Positions 50,535 through 60,140 of a stretch of 64,000 nucleotides of DNA are shown in pieces. Position 1 is the stretch's first letter; the number at the start of each line of letters is the position of its first letter. The stretch comes from Verrucomicrobiota bacterium (GTDB lineage: Bacteria > Verrucomicrobiota > Verrucomicrobiia > Limisphaerales > UBA11320), in contig JACQFQ010000030.1 in the NCBI GenBank assembly GCA_016199985.1, positions 124,001 through 188,000 of the forward strand. The letters run 5' to 3'. A program made the translations under genes and the position numbers. Below the pieces are notes generated by a model. The model was not told the origin of the DNA and did no database searches. It worked only from the letters and a program-made list of their open reading frames with translations.

Positions 50535-51467
50535 ATGAACAAGACGGCTTTGCTTTTCGCCGGCCAAGGCGCCCAGTCCGTGGGAATGGGCAAGGACCTG
50601 GCCGACCAGTTCCCCACCGCCCGCCACTGGTTCGAGAGGGCTTCGCAAGCGCTGGGGTACGATCTGGGCCGGATCTGCTTCGAAGGCCCCGAGGCCGAGC
50701 TGACCAAGACCGAGCATGCCCAGCCCGCGATCTACCTCGTCAGCTGGGTTGCCCTCCAACTTCTGCGGGAGAAGGCGCCGACCCTGGAATTCCACGCGAC
50801 GGCCGGGCTCTCCTTGGGCGAGTTCACGGCCCTGGCGGCGGCCGGCGCTCTGTCATTCGAGGGGGGTCTGCGACTCGTGCGCGCCCGGGGGCTGTTCATG
50901 CAAGACGCCTGCGCCGCCACCCAGGGAGGCATGGCGGCAATCATCGGCCTTGATGAGGAGAAGACCCGCCAGGTCTGCGAGCAAGTGGGCGTGACTCTCG
51001 CCAATCTGAACTGCCCGGGGCAGATCGTTATCTCAGGGCAAGCCGCGCTGATGGACAAGGCCTGCGAGGCCGCGAAGGCGGCGGGCGCCCGGAAGGCCAT
51101 GCCGCTGAAAGTGGCGGGCGCCTACCACTCGCCGCTCATGGCGGAGGCCCAGCCTCGATTGCGGGAGGCCCTGGGCCTTGTTGCCTGGTCCTCGCCTCAT
51201 GTTCCGGTGATCTCGAACGTCACCGGACGGAGCCACGAGGGCGGCGCCGCCCTCCAGGGCCGGCTAGTCGAGCAGGTGACCGCTCCGGTCCGGTGGGAGC
51301 AATCCATGCGTTTCCTCCTCGACCAGGGATTCACGCGTTTCATCGAACTCGGGCCCGGGAAGGCCTTGAGCGGCTTCATGAAACGGATCCATGACTCCGC
51401 TGAAATCCTGAACGTCGCGGACGCGGCCTCCCTGGACGCCACCGCGAGAGCCGTCGCGACGCCTTGA
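50535..51467 (+). CDS. fabD: Malonyl-CoA:ACP transacylase
   Basis: A 310-residue enzyme that moves malonyl groups from CoA to acyl carrier protein to start fatty-acid elongation. LFAGQGAQSVGMG begins the protein; GLSLGEF has nucleophilic Ser93 and GAYHSPLM has His198, forming the Ser-His pair. QPAIYLVSW and PGQIVISG are further family markers. Starts the fatty acid gene group; fabG follows 31 bp later. No Shine-Dalgarno is obvious. Confidence 0.95.
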   Translation: MNKTALLFAGQGAQSVGMGKDLADQFPTARHWFERASQALGYDLGRICFEGPEAELTKTEHAQPAIYLVSWVALQLLREKAPTLEFHATAGLSLGEFTALAAAGALSFEGGLRLVRARGLFMQDACAATQGGMAAIIGLDEEKTRQVCEQVGVTLANLNCPGQIVISGQAALMDKACEAAKAAGARKAMPLKVAGAYHSPLMAEAQPRLREALGLVAWSSPHVPVISNVTGRSHEGGAALQGRLVEQVTAPVRWEQSMRFLLDQGFTRFIELGPGKALSGFMKRIHDSAEILNVADAASLDATARAVATP

Positions 51468-51498
51468 TTCCCTTCGCTCATTCCACTGAATTGAACCT

Positions 51499-52242
51499 AT
51501 GCCATCTCTCCCCAACCAAGTTGCGGTTGTGACCGGCGCCGGCCGGGGCATTGGCCGCGCCATCGCCCTCCGATTCGCCTCCGAGGGCGCCTCGGTCGTT
51601 TGCGTTTCCCGCACATCCGACAACGCCGAGAAGACCGCGGCGGATATCCGCGCCCTGGGTCGGACGGCCTGGGCCGCCGCCGTGGATGTCGCGGACGGGG
51701 CGGCCGTCGCGGGCGCGGCGGAGAAGATTCTCGCCGACGCGGGTCGCGTGGACATCCTCGTCAACAACGCGGGTGTCACCAAGGACGGCTTGCTGATGCG
51801 GATGAGCGAGGCGGACTGGGATGTCGTGCTCGACACGAACCTGAAGGGCGCCTTCCATTTCACCAAAGCGTTCACCCGCGCCTTCCTGAAGCAGCGGAGC
51901 GGACGGATTATCAACATCAGCTCGGTGATAGGGCTGATGGGGAACGCCGGGCAGGCGAACTACGCGGCGAGCAAGGCGGGACTCATCGGCTTCACGAAGT
52001 CCATCGCGCGCGAGTTTGGATCCCGCGGCATCACCTGCAACGCGATCGCGCCGGGATTCATCGAGACCGACATGACCGCGGCGCTGGGCGACGAGCTGAA
52101 GACGGCGTTGATGAAGCAAATCCCTCTCGGCGTTTTGGGCGGGGTGGAGGACATCGCGGCGGCGGCGATCTACCTCGCGGGCCCGGGCGGGCGCTATGTG
52201 ACGGGGCAGGTTCTGACGGTCGACGGCGGAATGGTGATGTAA
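51499..52242 (+). CDS. fabG: 3-oxoacyl-ACP reductase
   Basis: A 247-residue SDR enzyme, reduces beta-ketoacyl-ACP with NADPH. GAGRGIGRA (13-21) is the cofactor loop; NNAG (89-92), Ser142, Tyr155 and Lys159 (YAASK) form the active site. PGFIETDMT and GGMVM at the end are typical FabG. It follows fabD by 31 bp and is followed after 175 bp by acpP, which appears to have its own promoter. Confidence 0.95.
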   Translation: MPSLPNQVAVVTGAGRGIGRAIALRFASEGASVVCVSRTSDNAEKTAADIRALGRTAWAAAVDVADGAAVAGAAEKILADAGRVDILVNNAGVTKDGLLMRMSEADWDVVLDTNLKGAFHFTKAFTRAFLKQRSGRIINISSVIGLMGNAGQANYAASKAGLIGFTKSIAREFGSRGITCNAIAPGFIETDMTAALGDELKTALMKQIPLGVLGGVEDIAAAAIYLAGPGGRYVTGQVLTVDGGMVM

Positions 52243-52363
52243 GAAACCGCTCGACACATCCCCCGCCCGTCGATACACACAGCGCGATTTGCGACCCAGC
52301 AACCGAACTCAGGGATCTTGTTGTCGCGTCCTGTGGCCTGAAGTTGACGGCCGGAAACAGGGC

Positions 52364-52392
52364 TTGACGGTGCCTGGGACCTGACTTAGACA
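52364..52392 (+). promoter_or_regulatory. Candidate acpP promoter
   Basis: TTGACG (52364-52369), 17-bp spacer, TAGACA (52387-52392), with a second TTGACGG 20 bp upstream (52344). It lies 26 bp before the ATG, which is preceded by GGAGA at 52408-52412. Unlike several neighbours this gene has a normal leader. Confidence 0.5.
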
Positions 52393-52417
52393 GACGCAAA
52401 CTTAATCGGAGAAAGTC

Positions 52418-52663
52418 ATGGCTGAGAAAACGATCGAGGAAAGAGTAAAGACGATCATCGTCAACCAATTGGGTGTGACCATCGACCAGGTCACATCGGA
52501 CGCCAAGTTCATCGAGGACTTGGGGGCTGATTCGCTCGACACTGTCGAGCTCGTCATGGCTCTTGAAGAGGAATTTGGGAATGAGATCCCGGACGAGGAA
52601 GCCGAGAAGTTACAGAGCGTCGGCGACGTCGTGAAATACATTGAGGATCTTCAGCGCAAGTAG
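52418..52663 (+). CDS. acpP: Acyl carrier protein
   Basis: An 81-residue acidic protein that carries growing acyl chains on a phosphopantetheine arm attached to Ser39 in [10 protein letters not shown]. Length and the helix pattern ([19 protein letters not shown]...) are standard. It lies between fabG and fabF, the usual gene order fabD-fabG-acpP-fabF. It has a clear Shine-Dalgarno (GGAGA) and a following terminator-like hairpin. Confidence 0.97.
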   Translation: MAEKTIEERVKTIIVNQLGVTIDQVTSDAKFIEDLGADSLDTVELVMALEEEFGNEIPDEEAEKLQSVGDVVKYIEDLQRK

Positions 52664-52680
52664 ATCGAGCGATTTAGAAC

Positions 52681-52719
52681 GGGGCAGCTGCGGCCGACCA
52701 GCCTGGCTGCCCCTTTAGT
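52681..52719 (+). terminator. Probable intrinsic terminator or attenuator after acpP
   Basis: An 8-bp stem GGGGCAGC (52681-52688) / GCTGCCCC (52706-52713) with a 17-nt loop, followed by TTTAGTTT. It ends just before the fabF start at 52723, so it could lower readthrough from abundant acpP transcripts into fabF. Confidence 0.6.
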
Positions 52720-52722
52720 TTC

Positions 52723-53982
52723 ATGGGCATTTCCTCCAGCGAGCGTCGGGTGGTGATCACAGGCCTTGGCGTGGCTTCCCCGCTGGGAAACACCGCCGAG
52801 GAGATGTGGCGCAACATCGTGGCGGCGCAGTGCGGGATAGACCGAATCACGCATTTTGACGCGACCGCCTACGACACCCAGATCGCCGCCGAGGTGAAAA
52901 ACTTCGATCCGGGTCCCGCCTTCCCTTCGCCGAAGGAAGTGCGCCGCGCGGATCGGTTCAGCCAATTCGGCATCTACGCCGGGTGGCAGGCGTTGCAGAA
53001 CTCCGGACTCGATCTCGCGAAGACCAACCTTGACGAGGTGGGCGTCTTTCTTGGATCCGGCATCGGCGGTCTGCAAACCGTCGAGGACCAGCACAAGATT
53101 CTGCTGGCGAAAGGCCCCGGCCGCCTTTCTCCTTTCATGATCCCCATGCTGATCCTGAACATGGCCTCCGGGCTTTTCTCCATGTTTTACAAGCTTCGCG
53201 GACCGAACCTGGCCACGTGCTCCGCGTGCGCGACGGCGACCCATGCGATCGGCGAGGCGTGGCGAACCCTGAAAATGGGCGACGCCCAGGTGATGTTCGC
53301 CGGCGGCACCGAGGCGACAATTGTTCCCCTGGGCATCGGCGGTTTCTGCGCCATGAAGGCGATGAGCACCCGCAACGCCGAGCCCAAGCGCTCGTCGCGC
53401 CCCTTCGACATCGATCGCGACGGATTCGTCATGGGCGAGGGCGCCGGCGTTGTGGTGCTTGAGGACCTGGAGCACGCCCGCGCCCGAGGCGCCCGGATCT
53501 ATTGCGAGGTGCTCGGATACGGCAACACGGCCGACGCCAATCATATGACCGCCCCGGCGCCCGAAGGCGAAGGCGCGGCTCGCTGCATGCGGATGGCGCT
53601 GCGCAGCGCGCGGCTGAATCCGGCCGACATCAGCTACATCAACGCCCACGGGACGTCCACTCCGCAGGGGGACATCTGCGAGACTCAGGCGATCAAGACG
53701 GTTTTCGGCGACCACGCCCGCAAGCTTGCGGTGAGCTCCACCAAAGGCGCGACCGGGCACATGCTCGGCGCCGCCGGCGCGGTGGAAACCGCGATCTGCG
53801 CCAAGGCGATCGAGACGGGGATCGCTCCTCCGACGTTGAATGTCGACAACCCCGATCCCCAATGCGATCTGGATTATGTGCCCCACACGGCGCGCGAGAT
53901 GCGGATCGACGCCGTGGTGAACAACTCCTTCGGCTTCGGAGGCCACAACGCCACCCTCATCCTGCGTCGTTTCACCGGCTAG
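52723..53982 (+). CDS. fabF: 3-oxoacyl-ACP synthase II
   Basis: A 419-residue condensing enzyme that adds two carbons to an acyl chain. Catalytic Cys169 ([11 protein letters not shown]), His309 ([12 protein letters not shown]) and His346 ([10 protein letters not shown]) form the Cys-His-His triad. [13 protein letters not shown] starts the protein; [14 protein letters not shown] ends it. It follows acpP by 59 bp with a terminator-like hairpin between. Confidence 0.96.
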   Translation: MGISSSERRVVITGLGVASPLGNTAEEMWRNIVAAQCGIDRITHFDATAYDTQIAAEVKNFDPGPAFPSPKEVRRADRFSQFGIYAGWQALQNSGLDLAKTNLDEVGVFLGSGIGGLQTVEDQHKILLAKGPGRLSPFMIPMLILNMASGLFSMFYKLRGPNLATCSACATATHAIGEAWRTLKMGDAQVMFAGGTEATIVPLGIGGFCAMKAMSTRNAEPKRSSRPFDIDRDGFVMGEGAGVVVLEDLEHARARGARIYCEVLGYGNTADANHMTAPAPEGEGAARCMRMALRSARLNPADISYINAHGTSTPQGDICETQAIKTVFGDHARKLAVSSTKGATGHMLGAAGAVETAICAKAIETGIAPPTLNVDNPDPQCDLDYVPHTAREMRIDAVVNNSFGFGGHNATLILRRFTG

Positions 53983-54007
53983 CGGGACACGCCGCACTCG
54001 ACGAGCC

Positions 54008-54820
54008 GTGCAAGCGTCGCGAATCGCTCGAAGGCCGGTCGCCCTGACCATAGCGGGCTCCGATAGCGGCGGCGGGGCCGGGATTCAGGCTGATCTCAAA
54101 ACTTTCTCAGCGCTGGGCGCGCACGGAACCTCCGTTCTCACATGCCTGACCGCCCAAAACCCCAAAGCCGTTCGCGCTGTTCATCCCGTCACGCCTCGCT
54201 TCCTGCGCGAGCAGCTGGAAGCGGTCTTCTCGGAATTGCCCCCCGCGGCGGTCAAGACCGGCATGCTCTATTCCGCTTCCATCCTCCGCGAGGTCGTGGC
54301 CTGGCGACGTTCGCATCCCGCTCAGCCTTGGATCGTGGATCCCGTGATGCTGGCAACCCGGGGGGCGTCGTTGCTTGAGCCCGCGGCCCGACGCCTCCTG
54401 CGCGACCGCTTGCTACCCCTAGCCACCCTGATCACTCCAAATCTCGATGAGGCGGCGGTCCTACTGGGAGAATCCGTCCGATCGCTGGGTGAAATGGCCT
54501 CCGCCGCCCGACGGTTGCATGAAGCCTTGGGTTGCGCGGTGCTCGTGAAGGGCGGTCACGTCAGGAACAGCGAGCGCGCGGTGGACATTTTGATTGTGGA
54601 CGGCCGGGAGCGGCGGCTTTCCGCGCCGCGCGTTCGAGGCGTGTCGACGCATGGCACGGGTTGCACGTTCTCCGCCGCGATCACGGCAAGGCTGGCGTTG
54701 GGAGATACGCTGACGTCGGCGGTCATCGCGGCAAAGCGGTTTATGACCCAGGCAATCCGCGGCTCCGTCCGTGTCGGTCGTCACCGCGCCCTGAATTGGG
54801 AATGGGAACACGGCCAGTGA
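54008..54820 (+). CDS. thiD: Hydroxymethylpyrimidine (phosphate) kinase
   Basis: A 270-residue ribokinase-family enzyme that phosphorylates HMP and HMP-phosphate in thiamine synthesis. ALTIAGSDSGGGAGIQADLKTF begins the enzyme. VKTGMLYS and PNLDEAAVLLG mark the substrate and middle parts; STHGTGCTFSAAI near the C-terminus is the anion-hole and base region. GTG start at 54008, 25 bp after fabF. The rest of thiamine synthesis is not in the window. Confidence 0.9.
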   Translation: MQASRIARRPVALTIAGSDSGGGAGIQADLKTFSALGAHGTSVLTCLTAQNPKAVRAVHPVTPRFLREQLEAVFSELPPAAVKTGMLYSASILREVVAWRRSHPAQPWIVDPVMLATRGASLLEPAARRLLRDRLLPLATLITPNLDEAAVLLGESVRSLGEMASAARRLHEALGCAVLVKGGHVRNSERAVDILIVDGRERRLSAPRVRGVSTHGTGCTFSAAITARLALGDTLTSAVIAAKRFMTQAIRGSVRVGRHRALNWEWEHGQ

Positions 54821-54860
54821 TTCGCTTGTGTTTCGCGGCGCCTTCGCCTAAAAGGCCGCC

Positions 54861-56207
54861 ATGAACCGCCGAGAATTTCTTCAAGCCACGGCCGCAACCG
54901 TCGCTCTATCCAGCATGGGCGCCTACGCCGCCGAGTTCGCGGACCAAAGGAAGCGCGTCGGCCTGATCGGAACGGGCTGGTACGGCAAGGCGGACTTGTT
55001 CCGCCTCATTCAGGTCGCGCCTGTGGAGGTTGTGTCGCTCTGCGACGTCGACAAGCGCATGCTCGGCGAGGCCGTCGACATGGTCGCCACGAGGCAAGCG
55101 TCGAAGAAGCGTCCGCGCGCCTACGGGGACTATCGCGAGATGCTCAAGGAGAAGGACCTCGACATCGTCCTCATCGCCACGCCCGATCACTGGCACGCGC
55201 TGCCCATGATCGAGGCCGTCAAGGCGGGAGCGGACATCTATGTGCAGAAGCCCATCGGCGTGGACATCGTGGAGTGCCAGGCGATGCTGGCCGCGGCCCG
55301 CAAATACGGCCGCGTGGTGCAGGTGGGCACCCAGCGTCGGAGCACCCCGCATCTCATCGAGGCCCGCGATCGCTTCATCCGGGAAGGCAAGCTCGGCCGG
55401 ATCGCGCACGTCGAGATCTGCTGCTACTACCACATGCGGGCCTCGGAGAATCCGCCCGACACCGCTCCGCCCGAGTGGCTCGACTACGAGTTCTGGACCG
55501 GCCCCGCGCCGATGCGCCCCTACAACAAGCTCGTTCATCCCCGCAGCTGGCGCGCGTTCATGGAATACGGCAACGGCATCGTCGGCGACATGTGCATTCA
55601 CATGCTCGACATGGTTCGATGGATGATGGATCTCGGCTGGCCGACCTCGGTCAGCTCCACCGGAGGCATCCTCGTGGACAAGGCGAGCAAGGCCAACATC
55701 TCCGACACCCAGACCGCCGCCTTCGACTTCGGGAACGTCAAGATCGTGTGGACTCATCGGACCTGGGGCGATTCGCCCGACCCGAAGTATCCCTGGGCCG
55801 CCACGTTCCACGGCGACAAAGGGACGTTGAAGGCCAGCGTCAATGGCTATGATTTCATCCCGCAGGGCGGTGGCTCCAGCGTGCACAAGGATGTCACCTA
55901 CGAGCTCGAAGAGTTTCCCGAGGACAAGACCGAGAAGGATCTGGAGCGACATGTGGCGCCGGCGATCCGCGGCCACATGAAGGACCTGCTCCGCATGATC
56001 GCCACTCGCGGGCGGCCCGTCGCGGACATCGAGCAAGGCTACATTTCGAGCGCGTCGAGCATCCTCGCGAACCTCTCCATGCAGCTGGGACGAAGCCTCG
56101 CCTGGGATCCGGCCCGCGGGGAAGTCATTGGCGATCCCGCCGCGAACGCGCTGCTGCGACGTCCCTACCGCGCTCCGTGGGTCCATCCCGAGCCGGCGAC
56201 CGTTTGA
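54861..56207 (+). CDS. Tat-exported Gfo/Idh/MocA oxidoreductase
   Basis: A 448-residue protein. The N-terminus MNRREFLQATAATVALSS has a twin-arginine-like RREFLQ motif. VGLIGTGWYGKADL (about 33-46) is the NAD(P) loop, DIVLIATPDHWHALPMIEAVKAG and YVQKPIGVDI (EKP-type with Gln-Lys-Pro) are the family's cofactor region, and GNGIVGDMCIHMLDMVRW carries the catalytic His region. Many such proteins in verrucomicrobia act on sugars or inositols in the periplasm. The QKP variant, where EKP is usual, is worth noting. It precedes the oligopeptidase by 19 bp. Confidence 0.88.
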   Translation: MNRREFLQATAATVALSSMGAYAAEFADQRKRVGLIGTGWYGKADLFRLIQVAPVEVVSLCDVDKRMLGEAVDMVATRQASKKRPRAYGDYREMLKEKDLDIVLIATPDHWHALPMIEAVKAGADIYVQKPIGVDIVECQAMLAAARKYGRVVQVGTQRRSTPHLIEARDRFIREGKLGRIAHVEICCYYHMRASENPPDTAPPEWLDYEFWTGPAPMRPYNKLVHPRSWRAFMEYGNGIVGDMCIHMLDMVRWMMDLGWPTSVSSTGGILVDKASKANISDTQTAAFDFGNVKIVWTHRTWGDSPDPKYPWAATFHGDKGTLKASVNGYDFIPQGGGSSVHKDVTYELEEFPEDKTEKDLERHVAPAIRGHMKDLLRMIATRGRPVADIEQGYISSASSILANLSMQLGRSLAWDPARGEVIGDPAANALLRRPYRAPWVHPEPATV

Positions 56208-56226
56208 CCGATCGCGACTATCCGCC

Positions 56227-58353
56227 ATGAACTCCCGCATTGTTTGCGCTCGCGCGCTCCTCGTCCTTGGAGCGCTCTTCGCGACATCCCCCGCCATGAC
56301 CGCCGCCTTACACTATCCGCCCACGCGCAAGGTCGACCACGCCGACACGTATCACGGCGAGCGCGTCGAGGATCCCTATCAATGGCTTGAGAACGACAAC
56401 GCGCCTGAGACCAAGGCCTGGACCGAGGCGCAGAACCGGGTCACGTTCGGGTTTCTCCACGGGATTCGGCGGCGGCAGGCCATTCTGGAGCGGCTGACGC
56501 GATTGTGGAACTTTGAGCGCTACGGGATCCCATCCCGCAAAGGCTCGCGCTACTTCATCTCCCGCAACAACGGGCTCCAAAACCAGTCGGTCCTCTACGC
56601 GATGGAGACCCTGGAATCGGAGCCCCGCGTCCTCCTCGATCCCAACGCGCTCTCCGCGGATGGAACGGTGGCTCTGTCCGGGTCGAAGGTGAGCTGGGAC
56701 GGGAGCTATCTCGCCTACGGGCTTGCGGCGTCCGGCTCGGATTGGAATGAGTGGAAGGTGCGCGACGTGAAGACCGGGAACGATCTCCCCGATCATCTGA
56801 AGTGGGTGAAGTTCTCCGGCGCGTCCTGGTCGAGGGACAATCTGGGCTTCTACTACAGCCGCTACGACGAGCCGAAGCCGGGCGAGCAGCTGAAGGGCGT
56901 GAACTATTTTCAGAAGCTGTACTATCATCGTGTCGGCTCCGCGCAATCCGAGGATCGCCTCGTGTATGAGCGTCCCGACCAAAGAGAATGGGGCTTTGGC
57001 GGAGAGGTCACCGAGGACGGGCGCTATCTCGTCATCACCGTTACCCAGGGCACGAGCCCGAAGAACCGGGTCTACTATCTGGACCTCTCCCAGCCACGGT
57101 CCCCCGTCGTGGAGCTGCTGAACGACTTTGACGCCTCCTACAACTTCGTCGACAACGACGGGCCGGTGTTCTGGTTCTTGACCGACCTGGACGCTCCGCG
57201 GGGCCGCTTGATCGCGATCGACACGAGGCATCCGGCTCGCGATCGCTGGGTCGAGATCATCCCCCAAGCCGCGGACACCCTCCATGGCGTCTCGGTGCTC
57301 AACCAGCAGTTCGTGTGCAGCTATCTGCAGGACGCGCGATCGCGGGTGAGGATCGTCTCGCGGCAGGGCGCGCCGGTCCGCGACGTGGAGCTGCCCGGGA
57401 TCGGGAGCGCCGCGGGATTCTCGGGCGAGTCGAAGGACACCGACACCTTCTACGCGTTCAGCAGCTTCACCGTTCCGGGCGCCATCTATCGCTACGACAT
57501 GATCTCCGGGAAGAGCTCGATCTTCCGCCAGCCCAAGGTGGACTTCAACGGGTCCGACTACGAAACCCGCCAGGTCTTCTACTCCAGCAAGGACGGGACG
57601 CGGATTCCCATGTTCATCACCCACAAGAAAGGCCTCGTGTTGGACGGACAAAACCCCACGTACCTGTACGGTTACGGCGGTTTCAACATCAGCCTCGCCC
57701 CGTCGTTCTCCGTCAGCCAGATCGTTTGGATGGAGATGGGCGGCGTGCTCGCGATTCCCAACCTCCGGGGCGGCGGCGAGTACGGCGAGGAGTGGCATCA
57801 GTCGGGCACGAAGCTGAAGAAACAGAATGTGTTTAATGACTTCATCGCGGCCGCCGAGTGGTTGATCGCCCAGAAGTACACGTCGCCGAAGAAACTCGCG
57901 ATCGCGGGCGGGAGCAACGGAGGGCTGCTGGTGGGAGCCTGCATGACGCAGCGCCCGGACCTGTATCGAGTCGCGCTGCCCGCCGTGGGCGTGATGGACA
58001 TGCTCCGGTTCCAAAAATTCACCATCGGCTGGGCGTGGACATCAGACTACGGATCTTCGGACAACCCCGACGAGTACCGGGCGCTCCGCGCTTATTCCCC
58101 CTATCACAACCTCAAGCCGGGCGTCGCGTATCCGTCCACTCTCGTGACGACGGCGGATCACGACGACCGCGTCGTCCCGGCGCACAGTTTTAAATTCGCG
58201 GCGCGACTGCAGGAATTCCATAAGGGCCCGCATCCGACGCTCATTCGAATCGAAACAAAGGCCGGCCACGGCGCGGGGAAGCCCACGGCCAAGCTGATCG
58301 AAGAGGCGGCGGATCGATGGGCTTTCGTTGTTCATGAGCTGGGAATGAAGTAG
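56227..58353 (+). CDS. Prolyl oligopeptidase family serine peptidase
   Basis: A 708-residue exported peptidase. Signal peptide MNSRIVCARALLVLGALFATSPAMTA. DPYQWLENDNAPETKAW is the family's N-terminal signature, followed by a seven-bladed propeller. The catalytic triad is Ser563 (GGSNGG), Asp647 (HDDRV) and His681 (KAGHGAG). It cleaves short peptides after proline. The HAD gene starts immediately after its stop (TAG then GTG), so they are translationally linked. Confidence 0.93.
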   Translation: MNSRIVCARALLVLGALFATSPAMTAALHYPPTRKVDHADTYHGERVEDPYQWLENDNAPETKAWTEAQNRVTFGFLHGIRRRQAILERLTRLWNFERYGIPSRKGSRYFISRNNGLQNQSVLYAMETLESEPRVLLDPNALSADGTVALSGSKVSWDGSYLAYGLAASGSDWNEWKVRDVKTGNDLPDHLKWVKFSGASWSRDNLGFYYSRYDEPKPGEQLKGVNYFQKLYYHRVGSAQSEDRLVYERPDQREWGFGGEVTEDGRYLVITVTQGTSPKNRVYYLDLSQPRSPVVELLNDFDASYNFVDNDGPVFWFLTDLDAPRGRLIAIDTRHPARDRWVEIIPQAADTLHGVSVLNQQFVCSYLQDARSRVRIVSRQGAPVRDVELPGIGSAAGFSGESKDTDTFYAFSSFTVPGAIYRYDMISGKSSIFRQPKVDFNGSDYETRQVFYSSKDGTRIPMFITHKKGLVLDGQNPTYLYGYGGFNISLAPSFSVSQIVWMEMGGVLAIPNLRGGGEYGEEWHQSGTKLKKQNVFNDFIAAAEWLIAQKYTSPKKLAIAGGSNGGLLVGACMTQRPDLYRVALPAVGVMDMLRFQKFTIGWAWTSDYGSSDNPDEYRALRAYSPYHNLKPGVAYPSTLVTTADHDDRVVPAHSFKFAARLQEFHKGPHPTLIRIETKAGHGAGKPTAKLIEEAADRWAFVVHELGMK

Positions 58354-59004
58354 GTGAGCTCACGGGTTCGAGCGCTGAGCTTTGACGCGGGCGGCACGCT
58401 GATCGCGCCCTGGCCGTCGGTCGGGCAGGTTTACGCGGACGCAGCCGCGGCGAATGGTTTCCCAGGCCTCCCGGCGCCCATCATCGAGGAGGGTTTTCGG
58501 CGAGCCTGGAGATCGCGCGCGGGCTTCGACTACTCGCTGAACGCCTGGCGCGAGCTTGTCCTGGAGACTTTCAGCGGGCTTTGCGCTCGCGACGTCGTTC
58601 ACGGTTTCTTCCCCGATCTCTATCGCCAATTCGCCCGCCCTGAGCATTGGCGCGTCCTCCCGGGCGCGTCCTCCCTGCTCTCCGAGCTTCGATCTCGAGG
58701 TTTTCTTTTGGCGGTGACATCGAACTGGGACGAGCGTTTGCGCCCGCTTCTCGGCGCCCTGGGCCTTGCCGATAGGTTCGCGGTGATCACGATCTCCATG
58801 GAGGCGGGATGGCAGAAGCCCGACCGTCGGATCTTTCTGAAGACCTGCTCGGATCTGGGCGTGCTTCCGGATGAAACGCTTCATGTGGGCGACAGCCCGG
58901 GCGAGGACGTCGAAGGCGCGAAGGCCGCGGGCCTGAAGTCCGCGTTGTTCGATCCGAGCCTGGGGGGATCCCTCGCTTCCTGCGTGGAAGCGGCATTGGG
59001 TTGA
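58354..59004 (+). CDS. HAD-like hydrolase, variant nucleophile loop
   Basis: A 216-residue HAD-superfamily protein. The nucleophile loop reads SFDAGGTLI with Asp11; the second Asp of the usual DxD is Gly. LLAVTSNWDERL is motif II, GWQKPDRRIFLKTCSDLG motif III and LHVGDSPGEDVEGAKAAGL motif IV. The class includes phosphatases and phosphomutases, and the missing acid may weaken phosphatase activity or change the leaving-group chemistry. GTG start directly after the oligopeptidase stop. Confidence 0.85.
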   Translation: MSSRVRALSFDAGGTLIAPWPSVGQVYADAAAANGFPGLPAPIIEEGFRRAWRSRAGFDYSLNAWRELVLETFSGLCARDVVHGFFPDLYRQFARPEHWRVLPGASSLLSELRSRGFLLAVTSNWDERLRPLLGALGLADRFAVITISMEAGWQKPDRRIFLKTCSDLGVLPDETLHVGDSPGEDVEGAKAAGLKSALFDPSLGGSLASCVEAALG

Positions 59005-59162
59005 GCGCCGGCCTGGGGCCTTATGGGCTTGGCGATTCCGCCGATAGTCGTTTGTATGATTCCGGGACGGCGTCGGAGCGAGCGGGGCGTTTTGCGGGCC
59101 CGTCGCAACCTTGGATTCCTGTTGGTGTTTCCCCGGGTATTATGGAATGTTATCCCGCGTAC

Positions 59163-60140
59163 ATGAGAAAAGGGCTGACAGCGAGCTTTCGGTGTTCCGT
59201 TCTTTGGATCGGAATGGCGGCGGTCCCATTCGGCGCAGCGATGGCCGAGAAGGCCGCTGATCCTGCGGCGCCTCAGCCGCCCAACACCCCCGCAGCGACC
59301 CCGGCCGAGCCTGCGGCGTCCGGAACCCCGGAAAACCCTTACAAGCTCATTCCGATCCGGAATCCCTTTGGATTGGCGCAGCCTGCTCCACCGGCCGATG
59401 AGGCGCCTCCTCCCCCTCCCCCCCCTCCTCCGATGACGGTGAGACTCTCCGGCATGACCGACTTGGTGGGTCGGAAGATTGCCCTGCTCGTATTGACCGA
59501 ATCGGGGCCGAACAAGACGCCGCGATCCCGGCAGCTGGGCGAAGGCGAGAAGGAATCGGGAGTTGAGGTCATCGCGATCGATTTTGCGACCCGCTCCGTG
59601 AAGGTGAACAACAATGGCCAGGTGACGAATGTCACGTTTGGTAAATTGGAGGCTTCCGCCGCCGCGCCGCCGCCGCAGGGCGGGGGCGGGACCCGTGTTC
59701 TGCCCAACTTCCAGAACAGCCCCAATGGGGTTCCTCCTCCACCGCCCGTTGGCGGGCCGACCGCGAGCAACAATGATGGGGGCAATGGCGGCTCTGTGAT
59801 CATCGGCGGCCAGGGCGGCGGCGACGCTGCGGGTCGTGGCGCCGGCCGAGGCTCCGTTTTCACCTCGGGGGCTTATCCGTCCGCAAGCCAGACGCCTGTC
59901 ACCGCCTCGAGCTACACTCCGGGCTCTGGTTCGACGCCCGCCTCGGCGGGTTCCTACAACGGCTCCTATAATGGAGGCTCGGTGGGAGGCGGAAGCGGCT
60001 CCGTTTACCCAGCGCGCGAGACTCGCGTCAGCTCCAGTCAGCCGAGGACGGGAACTCCGAGGTTCCAAATTCCCATGCCTCCGCCTCTCCCGGACCCCTC
60101 GGAGTTCACCCGAGGCTCCACATCCGGAACGGGACAGTAA
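59163..60140 (+). CDS. Exported Pro/Gly-rich protein with GspC/PilP-like domain
   Basis: A 325-residue protein. Signal peptide MRKGLTASFRCSVLWIGMAAVPFGAAMA. It has Ala/Pro-rich and nine-Pro (about 75-90) segments, then PIRNPFGLA and a small beta domain (TVRLSGMTDLVGRKIALLVL, LGEGEKESGVEVIAIDFATRSVKVNNNGQVTNVTF) similar to the periplasmic domain of GspC/PilP, the proteins that contact secretins. The C-terminal 150 residues are Gly/Ser/Pro-rich and presumably flexible. The ATG at 59163 was chosen for the signal sequence; an ATG at 59142 is also possible. No other secretion-system gene is in the window, so the assignment is tentative. Confidence 0.55.
   Translation: MRKGLTASFRCSVLWIGMAAVPFGAAMAEKAADPAAPQPPNTPAATPAEPAASGTPENPYKLIPIRNPFGLAQPAPPADEAPPPPPPPPPMTVRLSGMTDLVGRKIALLVLTESGPNKTPRSRQLGEGEKESGVEVIAIDFATRSVKVNNNGQVTNVTFGKLEASAAAPPPQGGGGTRVLPNFQNSPNGVPPPPPVGGPTASNNDGGNGGSVIIGGQGGGDAAGRGAGRGSVFTSGAYPSASQTPVTASSYTPGSGSTPASAGSYNGSYNGGSVGGGSGSVYPARETRVSSSQPRTGTPRFQIPMPPPLPDPSEFTRGSTSGTGQ

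Noticed and set aside
52651..54051. Minus-strand open frame opposite fabF
   Set aside because: Antisense to a gene with a full catalytic triad.
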